DNA of 64,000 bases from Iris pallida (lineage: Eukaryota > Streptophyta > Magnoliopsida > Asparagales > Iridaceae), in assembly GCA_029216955.1 (NCBI GenBank), contig JANAVB010003400.1:20347988-20411987 (forward strand), given 5' to 3'. Positions 35,347-45,321 of this stretch are shown here, piece by piece (within the stretch, counting starts at the first letter, position 1; each line of letters starts with the position of its first letter). Under the pieces are notes generated by a model. That model was not told where the DNA came from and made no database searches. It saw only the letters and a program-made list of their open reading frames with translations. The translations under genes were made by a program, and so were the position numbers.

Positions 35347-38197
35347 GGGACATGTGGCTGGAGGCTTGTACCTGTTTGACGCAACTCCTTCTGTTGTCTG
35401 TGCCGGCATGAAACTCGATCTTGTCGAGTTACATTATCTGTTAGGCCATCCATCGTCCCAAGCTCTCCAGAAAATGTACCCATCTTTAGATATTCCCTCT
35501 TCTTTTCATTGTGAGCCATGTAGTTTAGTTAAGCATCATCGGGTTCCTTATCCGGTGAGTCCAAATAAAATTACTTTCGCTCCTTTTGAGTTGACGCATT
35601 CTGATATATGGGGACCCTGTCCGACTGACTCTGTAATGGGTTTTAAATACTGTTACTTTTGTCGATGATTACTCACGTGTCACTTTTGTTTATTTGATGA
35701 AAAATCGCTCTGAATTATTTAACATTTCGTGTAACTTTCATGCTGAAATAAAAACACAATTTGGTCTTCCAATCAAAAATTTTCGGAGTGACAATGGCCG
35801 TGAGTATTTATTTCGTGATCTCGATAAACATCTGGCCCTCAATGGCATCAACCACCAAACCTCTTGTGCGTAGATATCACAACAAAATGGTGTAGCCGAA
35901 CGCAAGAATCGTCATTTATTGGAAACAACACATGCACTTATGTTTTAAGCACGTACTCCAAAGCGATTTTGGTCGGATGCGATTCTTACTGCTTGTTATC
36001 TTATTAAACGCATGCCATCGTCTGTTTTCAATGGTAGCTCTCCCTTTTCTAGGCTTTTTCCTGGACGAGAACTATTTCCTCTGTCTCTCCGCATCTTTGG
36101 CTGCTTATGCTATATTCGGGATACCCGACCAACCCTTTCTAAATTAGATTCTAAGACAATACAATGTATTTTTCTTGGGTATCCTAAAGATTAGAAAGGA
36201 TATCGGTGTTTCTCCCCTCTTATAATGATATTTTTCACTCGGGATATTACCTTTGTATAAATAGAATTTTCACCATTTCCACAATCAACGGGTCCGGCTC
36301 CTCTGGTCTATCCAGAAGAAAAAATTTTGTTATTTCCTCCTCAAACACAACAGCTTTCCGTACGGGTGCCCTCCCTTACCGAGCCGGTCTCCCAGGCAGA
36401 TGGTCCACATACACTGATTCAGCCATTGCCGACATCGCCCACATAATCATTCTCCTCTGGTTCTACCAGCAGCTCCGGCTCCAATGAGTTGCCTCCATCT
36501 GTTCCACCAACAGCTCCACCAGTTCCGCCAGCAGCTCCGGCGGTTCCGCCTCCAGAACGTCCTCGTCGTACCTGTCGTGATCATCCCTTGTATGTTGACA
36601 GCTACAAAGGACTTACCAGTCACACTCGATCTCTAGTGGCTACTATTGATGGGATTCAGATCCCTAATACCGCTGAGGAGGGTCTCCGACATTCTGGTTG
36701 GCGTGTTGCTATGAACGAGGAGATGAAAGCTCTCCAGGAGAATCATACTTGGAACTTAGTCGACTTACCTACTGGTAAACAGGCAGTCGGCTGCAAATGG
36801 GTGTTCACGATTAAGGTAAAACCGGATGGCACTCTTGATCGACTGAAGGCTCGTCTGGTGGCCAAAGGATACTCTCAAACCTTTGGTGAGGATTACTTCC
36901 AGACGTTCTTTCCTGTGGCCAAAATGACATCTGTTCGTGTCCTCATGGCCTTGGCCATTCGATATGACTGGCTGTTACTTCAGCTAGATATAAAGAATGC
37001 TTTTCTCCACGAGAATTTTGATAAAGAGGTATATGTGATGCAACCTTCCGGGTTCGTTGCAAGGGAGGGTAAAGTGTGTCATCTGAGGAAGGCCTTCTAT
37101 GGTCTGAAACAATCACCTAGTGTATGGTTTAATCGATTTACACATGTTGTTACTCAATTTCGCATGTGTCAATCAAAGAAGGACCATTCAATCATCTATC
37201 GACACACATCTGTTGGAAGAATACTCCTTGGTGTCTACGTTGATGATATTGTAATCACGGGAGATGACAGCTAGGGTATTGCAAGTCTCAAGAAGTTTCT
37301 TGGAGAACAATTTCAAACAAATGATATGGGATCCTTGAACTATTTCTTAGGCATTGAGGTCACACGGGATAAGCGGGACATTGTAATGTCTCAAAGAAAG
37401 TATGTGCTGGACATGTTAAATGATGCAGGCATGATGCAAGCAAAAGGAGCAATCTTATCTTTGGATCCAGGGGCGAAGTTACTTCCAGATGAAGGGGTCC
37501 TGATGACCAATCCAGATCAGTATTGTCGAGTAGTTGGAAAACTCAACTACTTGGCAGTTATGACGCGTCCGGACATTTCTTTTGCAGTGAGTGTTGCAAG
37601 TAGATTTAGGCTTCTCCAAGAATTCTACACTGGCAGACAGTTCTCAGAATTCTGTGTTATCTAGTAAAGAATCCAGGAAAAGGAATTCGAATGGAGAATA
37701 ATGGACACACTCGCATTGAATATTTTACTGATGCCGACTGGGAAGCAAGCCCGACAGATAGACGGTCTACATCTGGCTACTCAGTATTTATTGGCGGAAA
37801 TCTAGTGTCATGGAAGAGCAAGAAACAAAGTGTGATAGCACGCTCAAGCTCAGAAGCAGAATATCGAGCTATTGCTCATGGCACGTCAGAGATATTATAT
37901 ATGAAGCATCTCCTACAAGAACTGGGAGAAGATGCAGGGTCTCAAGTGGCAGATCTATGGTGTGATAACCAGTCTGCTATTCACATTGCCACCAACCCAG
38001 TATTTCATGAACGGACGAAGCATATTGAAATTGACATTCATTTTGTTCGTAATGAATATACAAAGGGAGTGATAACGTTTCAACATATAAGGACCGGCGA
38101 CCAGATAGTTGATATCTTCACAAAGCCTCTTCTGGGTCCTCGGGTTCAATTTTTATGTAACAAGCTGGACATGATTGACATCTATGCTCTAGCTTGA
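35300..38197 (+). pseudogene. pol: D2 pol, heavily disrupted
   Basis: The pre-integrase zinc site and start of integrase are open to 35668. A small deletion then shifts the frame, and stops follow near 35873, 35947 and 36192. Reverse transcriptase is open from 36489 to 37274, including YVDDIVITGDD with a stop immediately after. The rest of RT runs 37326-37664. A 1-bp loss near 37606 shifts into RNase H (37691-38197). There are more disablements than in D1, in keeping with D2 being the older, invaded copy. Confidence 0.9.
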
Positions 38198-38204
38198 GGG
38201 AGGG

Positions 38205-38342
38205 TGTTAAGTGTTATATTAGAGTTACGAGTTAATGGGCTTTAGTCCCACATTGCTTAGAATAATAGGAGAGGAGGCTAGCCTCTCCTATATATATGTA
38301 GTCTCTCATCAATAATAATCATCTCATTATTTCCATTCTACA
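38205..38342 (+). repeat. 3' LTR of D2
   Basis: 138 bp, TGTTAAGTG...ATTCTACA, after the polypurine tract TTGAGGGAGGG. It lacks the ~AATAAAGAAAACATC segment that D1 LTRs carry and has CATCAATAATAATCATC instead, which defines a subfamily. Confidence 0.95.
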
Positions 38343-38869
38343 AATATATTTAAAACCAAATTCCATATCACTAGCAGAAATGTACTCGATCAAGATACCT
38401 TCTGATGAATGTCTCCTCAGTAATGCTCATTCTAAAGCTTGACCCTAATCACATGAGAATATCTCAAGTTATTGTGGCTTTACGCAGAACATTTTTTAAC
38501 TCAAAATTGCAATATAAATCCAATATGAAATAGACACTGAAAACATATACATTGACTTGTACAGATTCATTTGACATTTTGGCCGTGTGCTTATTAGAAA
38601 ATCCAGGTTATTATATCAAAGCTTTTGAATATCCATGAAACTAATATCAATATATTTAAAACAAAATTTCATATCACTAGCAGAAAAGTACTGATGCAAA
38701 ATTCCTACAATCAATCATACTAATGGCAATCATCACCAGGAAAGGTCCATTATCCCACAGGAAATTGAACAAGAAGGGAATCCAAACATAACTGACTAGC
38801 AGATCTCACATAGTATTGCAAAGCGCAAGATATCCTATAGTGCCAAAAAAAGGAAACAAGTGTTGTACC

Positions 38870-40044
38870 CTATGTTGCACAGATGGCGACACGGATACGG
38901 ATATGAACACGATATGGATACAGAAACATTTTCAAATAAGTACAAAGGCAGTTACCTATATTGCATGTGTTGGCCCATATGTCATGGTCAAACCTAGTTT
39001 CGATCATCGACTAAACTCTGACTCGATACAACTTATAATTGAGGACTGCCGGTTACTGGATTGCGACTACTTCTAATTGTTGGAACTGATTTTATATTTC
39101 TTATGTATTTTGTTTTTTATTGAGTTTAGGAAAATATGTACATCGAATCGCATCTCTGACAATTAGAAGGCACCCAAGCTCTTTCTCAAAATAGCCAAAA
39201 CCTGGTCAAAACCCAATTCATCAAACCTAGCTCAAACTAGCCCAGACAAACCTGAAAACAAACCTGTACCTTGCTGGAATTCAGGGAACTGAACTCGGAC
39301 CGAACTCGGCGACCCTGACCTGGCAAACCCTAAATTCTCGTTCCTCCTTGAGACCAACTCCCAACATTCAAATTTTTAAACGTTAGGGAACTGAACTCTG
39401 TCCGGGTTCGGTCCCCAGGAACCCTATAAATATATATGAGATTTTCCATTTCTCAATCAACTCATTCCTTCTCTCTTCTACCTATTTAAGAGTTCCATTT
39501 GAGCCTAAACCTTCATATTCCCAAGTTCACAACACCCATAGACACCTAAGTGCCAGTGCGGTTTCGATCTAGAAGTTGGCTCGAGTTGAAAAAAGGCTTG
39601 AAAACAATTTCGTTTTCATCCCAAGTTCGAAGTCGGCAAGCTCTTCGCGTCAAAAGCTTATGGTTGTGACGTAGTCGTGCTCTTCGAATAAAAAGCACGT
39701 GCCTGTAAGAGTCCATTCGAATCAAAGCTTGTGTTTCACTTATAGTGGATTCAACATCGAATAAAAGTTCTCGAGACTGAACTAGTCCTCTCTGAGGGAT
39801 ACCAGTACAAAATCTCGATATTTGCCTTTGCTCTTCATAACTCTTTTACTTTACACAATTTCACTTGATATATTATTGTAATTGGTTATTGCTTAATTTT
39901 TTTTAATTGGTGATTATTTTCCGCTGCACTATTCACCTCTCCTCTAGAGGTGCTCTATGGTCCTACATCATCAATATTGATACCAACACAAGTATGGACA
40001 CGATATGGATACGACAATCATTTTGATGTGCCCATGCAACATAG
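38870..40044. mobile_element. Small MITE-like element split by a solo LTR
   Basis: CTATGTTGCA at 38870 and TGCAACATAG at 40035-40044 form a 10-bp terminal inverted repeat. The 8 bp outside them (GTTGTACC, ACTTTACC) agree at five positions, a decayed hAT-like duplication. Without the inserted LTR the element is about 175 bp. It is rich in GATACGGATATG-type words, a texture common in plant MITEs. Confidence 0.4.
38968..39967 (+). mobile_element. Solo LTR, Sirevirus-like (1000 bp)
   Basis: It starts TGTTGGCCCATATGTCATGG like the LTRs of element E (55515, 63215) and ends CGCTGCACTATTCACCTC...TCCTACA like the E LTR end. It has no internal region, so it is a solo LTR left by LTR-LTR recombination or a related subfamily member. 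Adjacent 5-bp flanks are GCATG and TCATC, only a partial match. Confidence 0.8.
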
Positions 40045-40052
40045 ACTTTACC

Positions 40053-41108
40053 TTATGAAGTAAGGCTTATCATGTTCTGAAGAATCTAAATTGAATTTCT
40101 ATGATCTTTAGTAGATGAGTCAATATGGTCAAACTAAAAGGGAGACGTGTGCAAACTTGACTTGATATAAATTGCTGACCCACTACTAAAGACAGTGACT
40201 TGATAGCAAAGAATCCGAGCAAAAGACCATGATGCTAAGAGAGAATCGGCAAACTCAACTTGATTGAACAATGTTATAGATTAGCTTCTTGTATTTAGTA
40301 TGAGAATTGGGGTCCATATAAGCCTTCTCACGAATACATACTATTCAACATATTGCTTATGTTTATCGGGCAGGTGACAGCAGTTGCATGCATGTAAATT
40401 TCTACCGGGAAAAAACATAATTTTTGTTTGTTATGTTTAGCTGCCTGGAATAATGGAAGCTCATTGATGGCCCATAAATTTACTGAAGGCCAAGCTAGCT
40501 CGTTTACATATATTTCTCTGTAGCGCTCGATTCCAAAGCTATAGATATTAGGACCCATGCCAGGACAACAACTCAACACCCCGCCTAAGCACTTATAGTA
40601 GGTATCATGCATACGCAAAACCACCAAGGAAGTGGTCCAGTGATATAGTGATATCACTGGAAAGGGTGGGAAGGAGTGGGTGGGTACCAATCCCAGCCCT
40701 GGCTAAAATTTAATTAAATGGAAGGGGGTCGTGGTGCTAGTAGCGCAGGACAGGGACGGACATTAATAACTGGCCTTATCTCAAAAGAAAACATGCCTCG
40801 CCTTATCTCAAAAGAAAACATGCCTTGCAAAACACTATCATAGAATACTCATACAAAGAGGTTATGGCCTGTTCTGCTGAAAGCATGCTTCATTGAATAA
40901 GTTCGTAAACAACTTCCATTCTTATTTACAACTTCAAAACTAATTTCCAAGTGCTCATGCAACAGTTAGACCTAGCCCACACCAAATTTTTGAATATACT
41001 TCCAAAGTGAGTAATGTGTCCGGTATTAGGTTCAGTCCATGACCTTCTTTAAGCATTAACCATTTTGGGCAGTGCAATGCATCAAATAGATGCAATTCCT
41101 AAGTAAGG
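40053..41108. other. Unassigned sequence between MITE and D3
   Basis: No gene is recognised. It would be DUS3 intron if the gene continues to the right. A possible SINE lies at 40628-40715. A 27-bp phrase (CTCGCCTTATCTCAAAAGAA region) is partly repeated at 40770-40825. Confidence 0.5.
40628..40715 (+). mobile_element. Possible tRNA-derived SINE fragment
   Basis: AGTGGTCCAGTGATA (A-box-like) is followed about 45 bp later by GGTACCAATCCCAGCC (B-box-like), then an A/T-rich stretch. The similarity is limited to these boxes and spacing. Confidence 0.3.
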
Positions 41109-41232
41109 TGTTAAGTATTGAGTAGAGGGCTTTAGTCCCACATTGGTTACAATAATAGTGAGAGGAGTTAGTATCTCCTATATATATGTAAGTCTCGCAT
41201 TTATAATAATCATCCCATTACTCTATTCTACA
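41109..41232 (+). repeat. 5' LTR of D3
   Basis: 124 bp, TGTTAAGTATTGAGTAGAGG...ATTCTACA, diverged from the D1/D2 LTRs. Followed by TGGTACCAGATATG, a mutated initiator Met-tRNA primer site. Confidence 0.88.
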
Positions 41233-41476
41233 TGGTACCAGATATGCAACAGGCGGCAGGGGGAGCAGCAAGGGGCAGGGGCTGTGCTGGGGGCTGACAA
41301 TGGGTGGGGGGGACACAACCACTGCAGGCGGCAGGGGGCTGTAGCGAAAGGGGGGGGGGGGGGGGGGGGTGTCGTTGTGATGGGGAGGGGGGGAGGTGGG
41401 CGGGGGCTGCAGGAAGGGGGTTGAAATCTAGGGTTAGTGTTTTGTTTTTGCTTTCTCGTGGAGGAGAAGAGTAGAA

Positions 41477-41481
41477 AACAA

Positions 41482-41538
<57 letters not shown>

Positions 41539-41545
41539 AAAACAA

Positions 41546-41582
<37 letters not shown>

Positions 41583-41589
41583 AAAACAA

Positions 41590-41644
<55 letters not shown>

Positions 41645-41650
41645 AAAACA

Positions 41651-41693
<43 letters not shown>
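41477..41693. repeat. AT dinucleotide arrays in a higher-order repeat
   Basis: Four (AT)n tracts of roughly 30-50 bp are each preceded by AAAACAAAAA and separated by GAGAAAAACAAAAA, giving a compound repeat with a ~50-60 bp period. A G homopolymer of ~19 bp lies upstream at about 41351-41369. Tyr-Ile repeat frames on the minus strand are artefacts. Confidence 0.93.
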
Positions 41694-41698
<5 letters not shown>

Positions 41699-41745
41699 GC
41701 TAACCCCTCTCACTATTATTCTAACCAATGTGGGACTAAAGGGCA
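41690..41745 (-). repeat. Inverted LTR fragment inside D3
   Basis: This segment reads on the minus strand CTTTAGTCCCACATTGGTT and onward, matching 41129-41180 of the D3 5' LTR in opposite orientation. It replaces the end of the leader and the first ~18 gag codons. Together with the LTR it could form a large hairpin around the AT arrays. Confidence 0.8.
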
Positions 41746-42003
41746 CTGGAGTGATGATTTTCTCGATTCAACTAGTCAATCGACGGTTGGACGGACCAGA
41801 AGGCTACTCGACATGGCGAAAGAAGGTCGAGAATACGCTTCGGTGAATGCGGTTGTCTAAACATCTGACTAACAACCCTCCGACAAAGATTAATCCCATA
41901 TTTAAGCAATGTGAGACAGATGATAGTCGACAGTTTACACAACCATCAGTGGAAGACATGGTTCAGAATGCAGATTCTGTGAAGGAATTATGGGAGGTAC
42001 TGA
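41746..42003 (+). pseudogene. gag: D3 gag, left fragment
   Basis: Recognisable by alignment with D1 gag codons about 19-100 (QSTVGRTRRLLDM-type region in the right frame). It contains stops and a small deletion (about 41941). It ends at the TSD ACTGA (41999-42003), where element C inserted. Confidence 0.8.
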
Positions 42004-43733
42004 TGTAGTGTCCCGTCTCTACATCGTGTCCCATTTTTCGTCCAACGGGTGCGCTAGAAAAGAACAATCGCTATCGATTTAGTCAAAACCCATTGGTCGG
42101 GATCGATTGAATCGATTGAACGGGACAGACTGAATTAAGATTCTTTCCTCGTTATGGAATGGTTTCTTGAAATCAAGTTTCATATTCAGCGGGTTGCGCC
42201 TCGAGGATAGAATCTGAGGCTGAGTCGGGAGAAACCTTTCGTTGCTTTGCTTTTTATGCCGCAATTGTTTCTTTGGCTTTGGTTTTCTGAATGCGTTTTC
42301 GTGAATGCTTACGATGGTTTTCATGGCTTGCGTTTTCGAACTTCGCATTCGTATCGAACTCATTGAATGGAACAGTGTTATGATCAAGTGCTTATGCGAT
42401 TTCAGGTAATCATGTAGGCGCCTTCTAGCGCGACCAACCAGTCTCTCGTCTCAAGCAAAAATCAAGGTGAGGGGCTGACCCTTCTCCCCTCGACCCCCTT
42501 TTCTCCAATAAATTGTCGATACCAAAATATGCTATGCTAGATGTAAATGCAACGACACAAAAGCTTATTCCAATAAACTTTTGCACGACATCTCACGTAC
42601 ACTTGCTATAGAACTGCTATAACATGAAATTGATGCATGCTTTCTTATGCCATATTTACTACAGAGCTGTGCAAAATGAAAATTGAATCGATTAACGAAT
42701 GTTGCAACGATAAGGCGGCACACATTGAAAACTGGCTAACTCTCAAAAATTTCGTAGACCATGCTTAAATAATTAATTTTAGTCTAGCACGGTCATGGAT
42801 AACTTGTGCACAAGGTTTCGCTTTCTCAAATGGCAACCCGGGACCACGGGACCGATTCGGCCTAAGAGGAATGCAAGATAGTTGTGTTGGATGCTAGCAC
42901 GGATCATTCGGAATTTTCAATGGGACTAGCTACTCGCACTGAAAGGATTGCCGTCTCGATCAGGCTATACGTTCAGGATGGCTTGAATTGTCAGTTACCC
43001 TCACTGAAACACTATTTACAAGCTTTTGATATATATAAATCTGACAGGAAAAAACATGGTAAGCTGTATATTGTACGGCACATTCTGCCGTGGGTAAGTT
43101 CTAGCGTAAATTACCTTACTAATGTTTCGTCAAATGGCTTGCATGAAATTGACTAGGAATGGTTAGAAAGATCACTAAAATATGCTGCATGTTTTACCTA
43201 ATTTCTTGAACCAAATGAGAGCACGAAAATTAATTAGCCACGCACCAGCACACGTGAACGTACTGATCCTCGCTCTCGACAGGTGCTCCAACCCCAGATA
43301 GCATGCCATGGAACTGAAGACGATGCTGCAACATTTTGAAGCCTGTGCGAAGGCAAATCTCTAACCTTTTGAAGACTCCGATCAAGACCCACGTCGCATC
43401 AACTCTTTCCGATCCCAGGTCTAAGAGAGTGTTTTGCTGCTTATGTATAAAGGGATGTAAATGTATGAAACGGCTATCTCATCGACGGTCATTTTGTAAT
43501 GGAGTTAGTTGTAAGCCCGCGCGGCACCTTTGTATCGGAGTCTGTAATATGATGTTCATTATCAATAAAGTAAAAGTTTTCTTCTATACAATGAATTCAA
43601 TTTACTCTGCGTACTCTCTTTGTTGTTGTGTTTCAGATAACCTTATGAAAGTGCCTTGTGCGAGCGCAACCTAGGCTCGTACGGCATCATGTCCGGAGAA
43701 CGACTAACGATTCTTCGGAATTGGGACGTGACA
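42004..43733 (+). repeat. 5' LTR of element C
   Basis: Starts TGTAGTGTCCCGTC and ends TTGGGACGTGACA. It has TATGTATAAAGG near 43443 as a candidate TATA box and AATAAAG at about 43564 as a possible poly(A) signal. Frames inside it are short and not shared between the LTRs in coding form. Confidence 0.93.
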
Positions 43734-43859
43734 TAATGGTATTAGAGCACGGTTAAACGTCCTTTGGCCTTCCGTTTGAGTCTCGTACCTTTGATTCCAC
43801 GTCGATGAAATGAGTTGTTCCATACAGTGAGTCCATAATGTTTTCTGAGACTAATGTAA

Positions 43860-45321
43860 GTTGCCTTCATATCCCATAAGCTGGGGAAGCTGTTGTCGCG
43901 AGCGAAGAAGGTGCCTCGAGCGGCCCAAGTAGCTCAAGGGCTGAACCCTCGAACGCCCCCATGGAACGGATGTTGCGTATGCTAGAGGCACAACAACCTA
44001 AGGCCAAAGCCAACCAGTGCCAGAATAAGCTCCATCGACGGCAGACTGAGGCGTGACGGGCTCAATTTGAAAACAGACTTGAGGCCTAATTCAAGATACA
44101 GCAGAAGTAGCTTGATACTCTCCAGCAGATTGTCCAGACAGTTATGGCATGTCATAATCGAGCCTGCGGCCCGACGGATTGAAGTCAAATCGGAGAAGCC
44201 TGAGCGCCAACATGCAGCACCGATAAGTTCCAACTTTGAGGTGTCAAAACTCAAGAAAACTTGTCGCACTTCCTTCAGCGGATTGAGGACCCTTCTTTGA
44301 CGATCGACTGGTTGGAGGAATTAGAAGACCATTTTGAACTCCTAGGCGTTGATGAGTCAAAGAAAGTCGCATGTGCGCAACTTCAACCCCGACTGAACGC
44401 GCATGACTGGTGGGCCGTGCAAAAGCGAGCACTCCGACGCAACGACGATACGGCGACTATCACTTGGGCCACCTTCCGAAAGGCGCTTGAAATTGAATAC
44501 ATTCCCGCAGCCGATCGATAGGAGAGGAGAATGAATTTATGCAGTTAAGACAAGGGAATATGACGGTGCGACAGTACGCAGCAGAGTTCAATAAATTAGC
44601 CAAATTTGTTAGAGCGTTAATGCCTAACACGGAGAGTCGCGCTCGACGATTCGAAGTAGGTCTGCGGCCCTCTATCTCTGCCCATGTATCGATGCCAGAA
44701 TACAAGTCCATGGGAGAGTCCCTGAATCACGCTCTCCGCCTTGAGCGCCAATACCCTCCAGCCGTTGTTGGCCCTGTGTATACCTACAATCACAAGTGCC
44801 CTAGCCATGCGGGAGAAAACAATATGAACAAGCGTCCAAACAACGACCACCAGGACGGATACCAATGGCAGAACTCAGGAACTCCCTGCAACAAATGCAA
44901 TAACTTCGGGCACCATGCAGCCGACTATCACGTCTCTGAAGGCGGACGCTGGCATTACGGTAAGACGGGTCATCTGCGGGTGAACTGTCCGACCAGAAGG
45001 CTGAACCCAACGACGCCTCAACATCAGCAAAATCGTCCAGGGAATCAAGGCGTGCCGAGAGCCCAACAACCCGCACAGCAAAATGGCCAAGACCGTCGCC
45101 CCAATGCCCAGGGATGCGTCTACGCCATGACCCGAGATGAAGCGTTCGCATCTGACACAGTCGTGACATGTATACTGCTTTTCAATAACAAACCTGCTCG
45201 TGTACTGTTTGATTCAGGTGCTACGCATAGCTTTATATTGGTGGACTTCGCCGCCGAGCACAAATTTTCCGTAACACCTCTAGACCTTAACCTTAGTGTT
45301 AGCATCTCGTCAGGCAAGTAA
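43860..45321 (+). pseudogene. gag: Element C gag and protease
   Basis: The N-terminal part (about 43960-44130) has several stops. The capsid region is open at 44261-44521 (WLEELEDHFELL) and, after a 1-bp shift near 44525, from 44539 (MTVRQYAAEFNKLAKF). Two zinc knuckles are both degenerate: CNKCNNFGHHAADY lacks the last Cys, and WHYGKTGHLRVNC lacks the first two. The protease site VLFDSGATHSF is intact at about 45205. A TAA ends the frame at 45321. Confidence 0.85.

Larger units (their letters stand above)
28107..38342 (+). mobile_element. Element D2: Ty1/copia retrotransposon, host of D1
   Basis: Flanked by exact 5-bp duplications AATAT (28102-28106, 38343-38347). The 5' LTR is split by D1 into 28107-28208 and 33322-33357 (102 + 36 = 138 bp), and the 3' LTR is 38205-38342 (138 bp). 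The two differ at about two positions. PBS TGGTATCAAAGCC (33358) fits initiator Met-tRNA with one mismatch. Its gag-pol has many stops and frameshifts, more than D1. It sits upstream of the first visible DUS3 exon, opposite to the gene. Confidence 0.95.
27841..38690. repeat. ~310-bp tandem duplication, first copy split by D2
   Basis: Copy 1 is 27841-28106 plus 38343-38390, interrupted by element D2. Copy 2 is about 38391-38690. Each contains the 5' part of a DUS3 exon and its upstream intron (GACCCTAATCACAT...). In copy 2 the exon copy has TGA where copy 1 has the Trp codon TGG, so it is a pseudo-exon. The copies differ at roughly one base in ten, so the duplication is old and predates D2. 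Confidence 0.8.

Noticed and set aside
28107..38342. Two tandem copia elements sharing a middle LTR
   Set aside because: The exact TSDs AATAT and TCTCT and the split 138-bp LTR show nesting instead.
40328..40690. 120-codon minus-strand ORF as a DUS3 upstream exon or gene
   Set aside because: No DUS3 or other domain similarity. It overlaps a SINE-like segment.
41223..41746. Tyr-Ile-rich membrane-like ORFs on the minus strand
   Set aside because: They are AT dinucleotide repeats translated as YIYI.
42079..43156. ORFs inside the C 5' LTR
   Set aside because: The frames are not conserved in the 3' LTR and lie in non-coding LTR sequence.
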